Assembly (NCBI GenBank): GCA_958295665.1 | Contig: OY282560.1 | Location: forward strand, 54,498,333-54,562,332 | Direction of reading: 5' to 3' | Origin: Tipula vernalis | Taxonomy: Eukaryota > Arthropoda > Insecta > Diptera > Tipulidae | DNA: 64,000 bases | In this document: piece by piece, positions 23,004-34,543 of the stretch | How positions within the stretch are numbered: position 1 is the first letter of the stretch | Layout of the letters: every line of letters begins with the position of its first letter | Made by a program: the position numbers and the translations under genes | The notes under the pieces: generated by a model | Seen by the model: only the letters and a program-made list of their open reading frames with translations | The model's database searches: none | What the model was told of the DNA's origin: nothing

Positions 23004-23760
23004 GTGGTTTGGCGACTATTGGAGGGGGGGACCAAAGTTGAGTAGATTAATCTACCAGCTCCGTAACCTTCCAGTAGGGTGCGCATCACGTGAGCTGTTC
23101 TGGTCTTGTCATTAGGCAGCTGCGTGATGGGTACAATTGTGTAAGGGGTAACCTGTTCACAATTCGCAAGTGTACGTACTGCCTCCTCGTGGCAACCACT
23201 GGTAACTAAGGCCACTTGGCACATTTTTGGCCATTTGGCACAGGCTAAAGTACGGCGCTAAAGGAGAAAACCTTGACAAAAAACCCTAATCTAAGGTGGA
23301 ACAGCATATGCCGAAAGATGAATGGCTGATAGGTTAATCAGCCCAAAATATGCGGACTCTGGATACCAGGCACCCTCCAGTTTTATTTAGCCTTCCTGTA
23401 GTAAAGCTGGGTGACCTACAGGTGATTTGCAATTCCGAGCAACTCGTAAGAGTAAAATCAAACGGAATACGGGACAGGAGTAGGAATATACGAGAGTGGG
23501 ACAACCCTCTCGAGGTCCTTGAGCTCCAATGCTACCGTCTTTCTAGCGGAACTACATGCTGTAGTAAACATCTAGGAGGGAGAGCAATAAGCCCAGATAG
23601 TATGTATCACGTACCGGGAGGCAGTATCGTCAGGTTCATTAAGAACGTGAATATTGACTGGACGGATAATTAAGCAGGGGCCAGCACAATAGATCTTTTA
23701 GGTCGCAGTGCGAAGTGGCTGATCGCCCGCATGGCCCCCCTAAATAATAATAATAATAAT
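23004..23760 (+). mobile_element. (TAA)n-tailed retroposon, about 757 bp
   Basis: Inserted into copy 2 with a target duplication of about 15 bp, taacaaatttcgatg (22989-23003 and 23760-23774). The copy 1 site is empty near 10688. The 3' end is atggcccccctaaataataa followed by more TAA, as in I-group and LOA-like LINE ends. GC content is higher than the surroundings. A minus-strand ORF (22988-23224) and a plus-strand ORF (23350-23673) show no recognised domain. It is either a 5'-truncated LINE 3' end or a non-autonomous retroposon. Confidence 0.75.
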
Positions 23761-23998
23761 AACAAATTTCGATGAAACAGAAACAGAATTAAATTACGAT
23801 ATTGAATCAAAAACTGTTTCGCCCGTTCCTTCAACATCAAGTTATCGATCAAATCGGAAAAGAAAATTTTCTGTCATACAAGAAAATTTACTTCAGAAAT
23901 TTAAAAGAAGCAATATAGAAAGTGAAAAGTACCTGAACAAGGCGAATGAAAATGATGTCCAAACGCATCATTTATTAAAAGAGTTAAACGAGCTGTAA
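23761..23998 (+). pseudogene. Unrecognised ORF fragment, copy 2
   Basis: Near-identical counterpart of 10685-10924 (VPSTSSYRSNRKRKFS, LLKELNEL), now separated from its upstream flank by the (TAA)n retroposon. Confidence 0.4.
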
Positions 23999-24276
23999 AA
24001 ATCCGTTTTGTATCTATTTCAACAACAGTTTGGTTCAAAACCATCATTAATTTTATATTTTGATTAAAACTCAAAGATTCGCGTCAACTGTAATTTAACT
24101 TGTGTTTTATGTGAAATAAATGTAGTTTTTACCTGTTTCGTTACCTGAAATTCAGAAATGATTAATAACCCCGAAATAATTAAATTTGTATTTGTAACGT
24201 GTCGGACTAAATTGTTCAAATAAATGTTGTATTAACACGTTACGTATAGCTACTGCATTGTTGTGGTTGTCACATA

Positions 24277-24930
24277 TTAGTATAATTCCTTTTTATAATT
24301 TAAGATGCATGTTCCACGGAAACTTCTAAACCTCTTACTAGTTTCCGAAACCGAGGTTTCAGATGTCCGAAGGCATTCAATGATTCTTCTCGTCCTCGAG
24401 AGGATGCAATTCAAATGATTTTTGTCCGGTGGTAATTCAACTCCCGGAAAAGGCTTCATTAAATATGGCGAGAACTTAAATGCGGAATCTCTCAATAATA
24501 AAACCGATGTTGATGTTTTTTTTAGCGATGATTTCTGAAATATGTAGGAATCGTTGTTTCATCCAGGAGCCCCAATATTTATGTATGTAAATCTGTACAC
24601 CTCCCCTCCTCATGTAATACCAACCCTTATAATTAGAATAATCTGTCCTGTCTGCCATCTTCAGGTTGAAAAAAAATAAAAATAAATATTTTCATACTAA
24701 AGGATAGGTTGAGATTTATCAGTTCCTACTAACAGCGCCGAAACATTGAGGGAATCTCCAAGCTCGTTGAAACTTCGCTACACACGTATCAATACTTTCT
24801 TGTGCGGGGGTTTGGACGTAAATGTAAATTGGCTGAACAATTTTGACGACTGTCTTATAAAACTTATATATGTTGGTGAACACTATTGATTTTCCGACTC
24901 CGAATTAATTACCAATTGTACGATATTCAT
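24277..24930 (-). pseudogene. Harbinger-like DDE nuclease relic, copy 2
   Basis: Same order of broken frames as 11203-11856: NYKGWY in 24476-24658, LMKPFPG and RRIIE in 24277-24495. One residue differs (SRTRRIIE here against SRSRRIIE). Non-functional. Confidence 0.68.
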
Positions 24931-25167
24931 AAGACGATCCCAATGTGTATAACGCCATGGTGATTTTTTTTTTTTTTTTTGTAATGGAACTGACTCCCGA
25001 AACTGCGTAGGTATCTTGTTTTTGTAGACAACCCCAAACTACCCCTAAATACTGAATTGTACTTCGAGTTAAACTAAAAATGTTTGGATAATAATACTAA
25101 ATCCTTCCCAACATGACTCTAATTTCTGAAGCCTAACTACAATCTAACTCCCGCACCTTAAGGAATT

Positions 25168-26773
25168 TTATTGCTTAATAGGCAACCTTACTAATTTGTT
25201 GACTGGACGTTTTACTTCGGTCTTTGATGTTTTTAATGTGACTACTCTTGTGATTCCATCGCTTCCAGGGTGTACATTTATCACCCTCCCAAGTAGCCAT
25301 TGACTTGGATATAAGTTGTCTTCTCTGATGAGGACTACGTCATCGACCTCAAGTTGTTCTGTTTTGTGCTTCCATTTAAAACGTTGCTGCAAAGTTGTCA
25401 AATAATCTTGATGCCATCTTCGCCAAAACCCTTGAATACGATGTTGTATATTTTGCCACCTGGATAATTTGTTGGGTGGTACTTCGTCTAACCAGGGTTC
25501 AGGAACGATTGTTAATGATTCTCCGACTAGGAAATGTGCAGGCGTTAATATTTGTAAATCATCTGGATCATCGTTCATTCGGCATAATGGTCTCGAGTTA
25601 AGTAGTGATTCGATCTGTGTTACTAATGTCGTCAGCTCCTCAAAGGTGAGATTAATATTGGTTACTCTTTTTAGGTGGTACTTGAATGACTTCACAGCTG
25701 ATTCCCACAAACCTCCAAAATGAGGAGCGTGGGGAGGATTAAACTGGAAATGAATGCCCTTCTGCAACAGAAAATTAGAGATTAATGGATTGCTTGATTG
25801 TTGTATAATCTGTAATTTTAATTTTTGCAATTCTCTGTTAGCGCCAATAAAATTTGACCCGTTGTCACACCAAATCTCCTTGGGATTTCCTCGTCCGGAG
25901 TGCTGCTAGAAATGACTCAGTGTCGAGACTGCTTACAACTTCCAAGTGTACCACCTTGACAGCTAACCACACAAACACTGCTACGTACGCCTTTTCAGAT
26001 GGAGAATTTTTACTCTTATTGCGTTTGATGTACAATGGGCCAGCATAATCCAATCCAGTTTTAAAAAATGGGCGGTTTTGATTACACCGTGCTTCTGGTA
26101 AATCGGACATTTTTTGCTCGTTCGTGTACAGCCGGTATCGGATACATACCGTACAGGATTTTATACACCTTTTGATCGTGTATCTAGCCCCAATCATCCA
26201 ATATCGCTGCCTGACAACGCTCAACGTCAGTGCATTTCCAGCATGCATATGATTAATATGAATATTGTGCACTATTATTTCACAAATTCTGTGGGTTTTT
26301 GGCAATATTACAGGATGCTTAGTAGAATAGGTAAGTGATGCTTTTCTGAGCCGACCTCCGACTCTGAGTAATCCGTCTGAATCAACAAATGGATCGAGTG
26401 TTGATAATTGATTCTTTAGCGGTAATGGTGACTTATGACGAAGTGTTGATATTTCTGATTTGAATGCAGTTTGTTGAACGCTGCGCAGGATTACAGTTTC
26501 TGCATCATTCAAGTCAGCTGGAGTTATTGGTGCATGTAATTGTCGCGTTAGCTTGTTTCTCCGTGTTGGGCTGCCAAATCGTAAAACATACACCATTATT
26601 TTTCTTATTTTGAACCATGATGAAAACTTTTCTAGTAATGTTGACACTACATCATGTTCAATCGTCACCTCAGTTAATACGTTGATGAATTTGGACCTTT
26701 CTTCACTCGAAGCTACGTCGATGTCTCGTGGTGCTGACGTTGACTTGGGCCAGTTACATTCTGCTTCCTTCAA
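25168..26773 (-). pseudogene. BEL/Pao integrase region
   Basis: Two frames. 26773-25865 holds the HHCC-like N terminus (HINHMHAGNALTLSVVRQRYW, then CIKSCTVCIRY) and the first catalytic Asp in GLDYAGPLYIK. After a frameshift near 25890 the frame passes through CDNGSNFIGA (second Asp) to 25830-25168. That part has HAPHFGGLWESAVKSFK (catalytic Glu), LNSRPL and a C-terminal GRVINVHPGSDG-type domain. The frame joins RNase H after another frameshift near 26824. The product would join the cDNA to host DNA if intact. Confidence 0.88.
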
Positions 26774-26823
26774 CCAATGTGGACCACACCACCAGAGGTT
26801 TGACTCTAATAATGCTCGCGGTT

Positions 26824-28521
26824 TTACCCCCTTGTTATTGCATCAGCTGGATTGTCCTTCGAATTAATATGTTGCCATTTGTGTCTGGGTATTGTTTCCA
26901 GTATTAATGCAGTGCGATTTCCAATAAAACTCTTCCAGCGCCGAGGCACGTCAGATAGCCAATGGAGTACTATCATTGAATCCGTCCAAGCGAAAACTTC
27001 TATTTCATAGTAGGATAGTGATTCAAGGCAAAATTGCACCAATTTACATAATATAACCGCTCCACTTTGCTCCAATCGAGGCAGTGATACTTGTTTAATT
27101 GGTGCAACTTTACTTTTCGCAGTTATAATGTTGATACTAATTTCGCCGACCTCGTTCACGCTTCTTAAGTATATTACGCTGCCATATGCAGCCTCGGATG
27201 CGTCACAAAATACATGTAGTTGAAATCGGGTTGCGTTTGGTAATGCTGTTAGGCGCCGCGGAATTTCAATTGCTTCTAATTCTGGTAACGAGTTGTGAAG
27301 TTCGTGCCAAATATTTATGATGTTGTTCGGTAGGGTACTGTCCCATTCAAGGTTAAGTAACCATAATTTCTGCAACAACATTTTCGATAAAATTGTGATT
27401 GGTGCCAGCCATCCCAATGGATCGTAAATCTTGGCTACAGTTGACAATATTTTCCTTTTGGTCCACGTTAAATTGACTGGGCCTTTCTGCACTTTAAAAG
27501 AGAAGGTGTCTGGTTTAGCTTTCCAGATAATTCCCAACGTTTTAATGGATGAATCATCTTCGATTAACTTTGATACATTTTCTATTTCTTCCTGAGCAAA
27601 TGAGTTCAAAAATTCTTCTGCATTAGATTTCCACTTCCTCAAGTTGAATCCGCCCTTCCTAAAAATATCGTTCAGTTCGGTTTTGAGTGCTACAGCTTCT
27701 GAAACACTACCACATCCCGTTAGCAAATCATCAACGTAGAAGTCGTGGTTGATTACGTGTGCTGCCACTGAGTTACATTCCTCAGACGATTCCGCTACCT
27801 TTTTTAACGTTTTAATTGCTAAGTACGGTGCACATGCAGTCCCATAGGTAACCGTATTCAATTTATACGTTTTGATTTCTTCGGTCGGAGTATCACGCCA
27901 AAGAATCATTTGATAATTGGTGTCGTTTGGGCTTACTAGAATCTGCCTGTACATTTTCTCGATATCTGCTACCAGGGCGATTGGATGTTTTCGAAACTTT
28001 AATAGTATTTTAGTCAGATCTGTCTGAATATTAGGACCGATTTGCAGGACATCGTTGAGCGACCATCCCGTACTAGTTTTGCAAGAAGCGTCGAATACGA
28101 CTCTCAGTTTAGTTGTACTGCTGTCGGATTTGAGAACTGCATGATGCGGCAGGTAGTAGCCTTTGTCATCTTGGCTTGGAATTTCGTCTGCTGACATACA
28201 TGTCATATGTTGAAGCGCAATGTATTCTTGCATGAAGGATTTGTACGAGTCAAAAAACGCAGGATCTCTCAGGAACTTCCTTTCCATTGCCATTAACCGC
28301 TGATATGCTGCTTTGTATGAACTACCTAATGTAGGCCTTGGATTTTTAAAAGGTAGCTGCACTATGAATTGGCCATTGTCAGCTCTGGTTGTTGTTCGCT
28401 CGTAAAAGGTGTTGCATTCATGCGTAGTGAGAGCAGGATTGCTCTGCGATGGAATCTCTTCCATTTCCCAAAACCTTTTTAATTCTTGATTTAGGTTCTC
28501 ATTAGTAATCTGGATAACGGG
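26824..28521 (-). pseudogene. BEL/Pao reverse transcriptase and RNase H
   Basis: In frame with the protease ORF but separated from it by one TAA stop (28522-28524). FWEMEEIP leads into RT with YYLPHHAVLK, LRVVFDASCKT, ADIEKMYRQI and the catalytic FYVDDLLTG (near 27721-27740). RNase H follows with VFCDASEAAYG and AWTDSMIVLHWL. It ends at a frameshift after NPADAITRG. Well conserved otherwise, suggesting recent loss of function. Confidence 0.9.
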
Positions 28522-29382
28522 TTATGTCGTGGCATGCAGGTTGACTAGGTTAGAATGTGATTCATTTAATGATCCCGCTATTATCCAGCCTAGTTTTGAC
28601 GATTGTAAAGTTGGAGATCCGTCGACTGCATGTTGTTCTGGGTTCAATACTTTAAAAAACACCTCTGCGCCGAGAAGCACGTCAATTGTGCTTGGTTTCA
28701 TAAAGTGAGGATCTGCTAGTTCTAACTGGACATTTAATTTATTAATATTGATTGGCTTTGATGGAACCAGACTAGAAATATTGTTTATAATATGAGCCGT
28801 TACATTGAGACTGTAATTTTTGTCCGTACGTGAATAAACGGTCATATTGATTTTTCCCTTCGTTCGTCCAACTGGTGTTGATGCTAGGCCGCACACTGAT
28901 ATAGTAGAGTGGGTTCGGTTTAGACCTAGGCTTTGTGCGCAAGACTCGGTGACAAATGAGGTTTGTGACCCTGAGTCTAATAGGGCTCGATACAGCTGAA
29001 GCTTTCCGGTCCGTGATTGAATGTATACCATTGCCGTGGGAAGCACCGTGGTTAACGAGGAGTAGTGTGTGTGTATTACTTGTGTCTTCTGGCTAGTTTC
29101 TTGCGTTGATTCAATTGTAGACTTTGTAGCTTGGATAAGTTTTCTCATGTTCGGATCTGGATGGTTATCAAGTGGTTGTTCCAATGACACGTGATGACTT
29201 GTGGACGGTTGACTTGTTTGATGATCTTCGTTGTTCCTTTGGTGTATTAACGTATTATGCCGCTTATTGCAAATGAGGCATGATGATCTTACAAAACATT
29301 TCGCGCTAATATGTCCCTTCCTTAAGCAATTTTTGCATAAATTTTTGTCGGAAATTAATTTCAATCGAGCCTCTAAATTCAT
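28522..29382 (-). pseudogene. BEL/Pao zinc knuckle and aspartic protease
   Basis: Begins in another frame than gag, after a frameshift near 29430-29460. A Cys/His knuckle pair (KNCLRKGHISAKC and CLICNKRHNTLIH) precedes the protease signature LLDSGSQTSFVTE. The stop at 28522-28524 separates it from RT. Confidence 0.85.
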
Positions 29383-29429
29383 GTTTTTAAATTCTGGACA
29401 CTTAAATATTGGATGGTTTTGATGACAGG

Positions 29430-30410
29430 CTACACAGTCAAACGTGACACTATAGACTGACCTGATACGAAACTTCTTGTGGTATGCCTGGTGGTGATCT
29501 TTTTATTCGTTGCGTCGCAGATTTCTAAGGCGTCACATCTTTTATTTAGGAATTCTAGTAGGTTTTCAAATGTTGGAAAAAATTTTCCTACAGATTCGGT
29601 TGCCCACAATTGTTTGGATTCTTCATCGATTTTGCCTAATAGAATGTGGATGAGCCACGGATCGCGTGTTTCAGCGTTCGGTCCTAGTGCTCTCAGCCCA
29701 CGAATTACTTCATCAGATGATTCACTTATTCGCCGCAAATCTCTTCCGTTACTGTGTGCACATGGTTTCTGCTCTAAGAAGGTTTGGACTAATGCGGTCA
29801 CTATAGGCGTCATTTTGTTGTAACGATTGCATATTTTTTCCCAAGCTTCTTCGTAATTATTGTCTGTTATGGGAAAATGCCTAATTAATGCCGCAGCTTC
29901 CCCCTTTAGCAAGCCATTGAGCAGTTGCAATTTGTGGGCACCACTAATGCCTTGATTGTTATGCACAGTGGTTTTGAACAAGTCGTGGAACGATGCCCAA
30001 TATTTATAGTCACCCGAAAATGGCTCAATATTAATTTTGGGTAACCGAATATGCTTTGATGTGTTTACACCTTCGTAAAAAGTCCTTTGTTGCTCAATGA
30101 ATTGTCCTAACGTGCTATTCAACTCCTGCGTGGCATTAGATTGACCTTGAATGTTACTACATGCTCCGCGTAGTAATGCTCGCGCCTTGTGGTATAACTC
30201 GTCCACCTCTTCAGTTATCGGTACATATGTTTGGTTTTCGAACAACTGTAACTCGAGTTCACTGAAGGTTTCATACCGACTCTCGAGGAATTCTAATCTC
30301 GCTTTGCTATCTTCGACTGTGGTAGCTGCATTTATTTTCTCCGCAAACCGCAATACCGACAGTATTTGAGTGTGAGCTCGATCACGTAACCGTATTAATC
30401 GGTCGGCCAT
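29430..30410 (-). pseudogene. BEL/Pao gag
   Basis: A 326-codon frame starting at ATG 30410. It has a helical N-terminal half and the Pao gag hallmark LPKINIEPFSGDYKYWASF, followed by LQLLNGLLKGEAAALI. It ends in a short out-of-frame tail; the knuckle region follows in the next frame, so gag-pol continuity is broken by a small indel. Confidence 0.85.
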
Positions 30411-30669
30411 GGTTTATTTATTGTAACACGTTTTCACTGAATTTCACTTAACCACAAAATTATAAAGTTTGTTCACCACGCGGTCTTACTCCGTTCGTTA
30501 TCGCGTGATATAGAACCGGTTTATCGAACACAACAAAAACAAAAAATTAAATAATAATGCTACGCGGATTCTATCTCACACCGGGACTATCCCGTTATTA
30601 TGGACGTTTTAAACTTAAGTACAATACTTAAAACAAATTTGTACTTATCTGATTTTGTATAGTTGAAAT

Positions 30670-30687
30670 TCCCGGGTTTCGGCACCA
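30670..30687 (-). promoter_or_regulatory. BEL/Pao primer-binding site
   Basis: Minus strand reads tggtgccgaaacccggga, complementary to an 18-nt tRNA 3' end finishing in CCA. It lies a few bases inside the LTR border, the expected place for minus-strand priming. Confidence 0.85.
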
Positions 30688-30692
30688 AAAAA

Positions 30693-31637
30693 TGTTTGTG
30701 ATTATGTCTGCGGGATAGTCTGGGGTAATTCGTCCGCCGTTCGTATTCGATAAATCTAATAACTTGTTGTCGCTCTGATTGGTTGCAAGCGAAATATTTT
30801 CTCGTGTCCGTTGTATAAAGCGTGGGTTGTAAAGTTACAGTAGCAATTTTCCAAAGTCCGAAGTGAATGCTGAGGTCCAAATTGTTATTCAATAGATTGC
30901 CGTGCCCGTGTAGAGAGCTGGGGTCAATTATTGAAGTAGGTATGTTCGGATGTCCAGGAAAAATGCAGGTAAAATTATAAAAATCACTTTTTCTCCAATT
31001 AATTCGCTTTATTTTCACACTTTTTGTTGACACTTGAAAGTATTTTTTTGAAGTGATTTAATTTTTTGCGTTCACAAAAATTTTTTAATAATTATATTAC
31101 AGTGACATCTACCCTATGTAACTTAGATTAATACTTTTTCTATGTTTTAGTACTACTATGTTCATGTTTGTTATTTACTCTATTGCAACGTAGATGTCTC
31201 TGTATCTTAGTATGAAGTAAGTTTTGTTATTTTATAAATGTCAAATACATAAAATAAATAAATTTGGTTGTCAAAATGGTAAGTTTTTATATAATGCAAA
31301 TTGAATTAATTAAATGAATATTAAATAGGGATTTATATAATTACAATTTTAGATAATTAACAAGGATATACAGTTTAGATGTACAGCTGTGACATGGAAG
31401 ACGGAAACTAATATCTTCCTCTACGGTGATGGCAATACAATGACCCGAGTATGCTGATCAACTGTTGGCTCAGATAAGTACAGTGTAAATTTATGGTTAT
31501 TTAAGTGATGATTCTTTGTGTTGTTCTCTTCTGTTTCTTTTAGGTATTGGATTTGACGATAATTGGTGAGACGTTTGGTGAAAAATATGTGTTGTGAAAG
31601 TTAATGTGTGATGTGTATTGTGTGTCAAAAACTCTCA
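30693..31637 (-). repeat. BEL/Pao 5' LTR
   Basis: The minus-strand outer end is TGTGAGAGTTTTTGAC (right edge 31637) and the inner end is CACAAACA next to the primer-binding site. The exact inner border could be 30693 or 30697. The length is about 945 bp. No partner LTR is present in the window. The ORF at 30587-31033 crosses the LTR border and leader and is treated as fortuitous. Confidence 0.75.
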
Positions 31638-31874
31638 CAAACAATTTTGACGACTGTCTTATAAAACTTATATATGTTGGTGAACACCATTGATTTTCCG
31701 ACTCCGAATTAATTACCAATTGTACGATATTCATAAGACGATCCCAATGTGTATAACGCCATGGTGATTTTTTTTTTTTTTTTTTTTTTTGTAATGGAAC
31801 TGACTCCCGAAACTGCGTATCTTGTTTTTGTAGACAACCCCAAACTACCCCTAAATACTGAATTGTACTTCGAG

Positions 31875-32087
31875 TTAAACTAAAAATGTTTGGATAATAA
31901 TACTAAATCCTTCCCAACATGACTCTAATTTCTGAAGCCTAACTACAATCTCTTCAATCGTTTGATTATCAATATATTCGCCAAATATAGATGTTTTGAT
32001 GTGTGACGCAACGTCAAGAAAAAGCATTACGTTTAATTTAAGTAAATGGTTGGATGGGCCGGTCCTTAGGCTGCATGTCTCATACAT
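31875..32087 (-). other. Unrecognised 70-codon ORF, second copy
   Basis: Counterpart of 11994-12206 in the right-hand part of segmental copy 2, with small indels. No family recognised. Confidence 0.3.
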
Positions 32088-32314
32088 AATATTATTGAAC
32101 TGGGAATCTCTTACATTTTGAGCATTTTACAAAGTTTGAGACATTGTAGCAACAGAAAACAATTAATATTTGTCTCGTTGAAATTTCCGTGACCACTGGC
32201 GACTCATTTTCATCGCTAAACCTTAATTCGTGCTCTTCATCAAGGGCGCACCTATAACTTACACTGCGTCGCCTTACATAGCCTCGACAACCTTTGGGAT
32301 GCATTTGCCTGGCA

Positions 32315-32860
32315 TGGCTGGTCTCCACTTTCGTATTTTTCTCTTGACAAAAAAAAATCTAGTCCATTTTTGTCCTCGTGACAATTTTTAGTACATTTCC
32401 CAAAATACATACACAAAAATTGATTTGAGCATGCGCATTGAAATTTTGTCAAGAGAGGAAAAGATCAGAATATTCAATATTTTTGTCGTGACGTTGTGCC
32501 ATTTGAGCATAAATTGTATTTTATGCTCAATTTAATGTCATTTCATGTTGAATATTTTGACAAATAAAATGAAATTTTCATTCTTTTTTCACAAAATTTT
32601 GTCCTTTTAATGAATTTTAGGTCAAAATATAATAAAATTTGTGTTATTAAAATAAGACATAAATAATAAATCGTGGAATACAAAAGTAATATGCGAAAAA
32701 ATTGTATTATTCGAAAAACGAACCAAATTCAAATTTTTTTCTTATTCTCAAAGAGAAAAATTAGCTATATTCTTTATGTTAGTAGTGGTAAAAAAAATGT
32801 CCCGAGCCGTTTGTCATTTATTTTTTGTCAAGAGAAAAATATACAAGTGGAGACCAGCCA
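32315..32860. mobile_element. MITE, 546 bp, GCA target duplication
   Basis: Terminal inverted repeats begin TGGCTGGTCTCCACTT and extend with mismatches through tttttctcttgacaaaa. GCA flanks both ends (32312-32314 and 32861-32863). The copy 1 site is empty (gcctgGCActatcg, near 12428-12440). No coding capacity. The GGTYTCCA core is shared with the MITEs at 38594 and 43242. Confidence 0.92.
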
Positions 32861-33128
32861 GCACTATCGCTGTTGTATTTTATATTGGATCTTCTACTTT
32901 GCATTTAAACAAGTATATCCTAAATCAGACCGTGTTTAACATCCAAGCGATTAAGACGTAATCGAAATAGTGTTAAAGTTTTTCAAAGTGAATTTAAGTG
33001 TTAGTGAAATATAGTGGTATTTTTAGTTAATTAACTTAAATATAGCTTTTTATTATAAAGGAAAAGACAAAAAAAAAAAAAAACTTTTTTTGATTGAAGA
33101 AAAGACGTGAGTAGTGGTACTCCATTTA

Positions 33129-34543
33129 ATGGAGGACGCTAAGGCGTCATTAAGTGAAATAAAAAATAACTCAAAAAAATGTGCCAAAAAATATAACAAA
33201 AACAATCGAAGTGAATTAATTAAAAGAATAAAACATGAAAATAAATTAATAAGAAATATAATTAACCCAAAACATAAAAATAAACTTGTTAAACAAATCG
33301 CATATAACCAACCCAAAATGGCGGACACTGCAATGGACGAAGATGCTGTCGATAATCAAGATTTTAAGGGCTTCGAACCGGATCCCAAAAAATCAAAATT
33401 AGAAGAGGAACAAATAAAACAATCTGAAGATATAAATAATAATTATAAAAATAACAAATATATGCCGGGTGATAGTGGACCATATTACGTAATCATAGAG
33501 AAAAAAGGAATTGAAGATATTGTGATTGCAGAAAAATTAAATTCCTTAAATTTTGGAAAAATACTAAAAGTTCAACAATATGGAAAAACAGGGTTAAAGT
33601 ACAAACCAGAGAGTTGGAAACTGCAAACAAAATATTAAAGAGTGTAGATCTAGAAAAAATTCATCATTGCAGAGCGTACGTAACCAACTTTATGATTGAA
33701 TCTATTGGATACATCAACAAAATACCAACACACGTAGAAATAGAAAATTTAAAAAACAACATTACATCAAATACAAAAATATCAAAAATAGAAAGAATCA
33801 CCAGATAGGACCACCAAGATAAAAAAGTCGTACCTTCAACAGCGATTAAAATAACTTTCAGATCTACTACATTACCGGATAATATCACGATATATGAAGT
33901 CAGAAGAAGAGTCACCTATTTGATCCCAAAACCTATGATATGCAAAAAATGCTTACTATATGGACACTCACAAAAGAATTGCCGCGGTACACAAAAATGC
34001 ACTAATTGCGCTGAGCCAAATCATGTAAAAATTAATTGTAAAAATGAAACAAAATGCTATTATTGTGGGGAAAACCATATAACTAATAATTGCTTGTGCG
34101 AAGAATTTAAAAATCAAAAGAAAATTAAATATTTAATGATAACAAAAAAAATAGCATTTAGAGAAGCAAGAAATATAGTAAAACCACTAAAATTAAAAGA
34201 TTTCGACATCAATAAAGAAAATTTCCCCAGATTACCTAATAATAATCAAGAAATAGAAAATATAAAAGAAGAAATGAAATTAATCAGAGAAAAGTTACAA
34301 ATAGAAAACCAAAAATTAAAAACGGAAATCAATGAAATAAGCAACAATTTAATTGAAGTTATAAAAATAAATCGCACAATCCAAACTACCACACAAAGCT
34401 ACTTAAATCCAAATTCAAACGAGCAACAAGACGTTATACTAACGGAACTACTACAACAACTACTAAATATGAATAAAATAATAAACAACACACACAAACA
34501 ATACCAAAAAATCAACCAAAATGATGCCGAATCAAATCAATAA
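33129..34543 (+). pseudogene. F2 ORF1, gag-like protein with three CCHC knuckles
   Basis: The likely start is ATG 33129 (MEDAKASL). A basic, Asn/Lys-rich N terminus precedes YYVIIEKKG. A frameshift near 33600 moves the frame to 33614, and TAG at 33806-33808 interrupts it. It then continues with CKKCLLYGHSQKNC, CTNCAEPNHVKINC and CYYCGENHITNNC, and a coiled-coil-like end. It overlaps the ORF2 start by 23 nt. In intact elements this binds element RNA. Confidence 0.85.

Larger units (their letters stand above)
25148..31637 (-). mobile_element. BEL/Pao LTR retrotransposon lacking its 3' LTR
   Basis: On the minus strand, from right to left: 5' LTR (30693-31637), primer-binding site, leader, gag, zinc-knuckle/protease, RT-RNase H, integrase, then a purine-rich run (aaggtgcggga) at the left edge. 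No second LTR follows; the Harbinger-like host repeat begins directly at 25147. Right-hand host sequence resumes at 31641. Coding regions carry one stop and at least three frameshifts. Pao-type order and motifs are clear. Confidence 0.9.

Noticed and set aside
30587..31033. 148-codon minus-strand ORF as a gene
   Set aside because: It runs across the BEL LTR, primer-binding site and leader; no domain.
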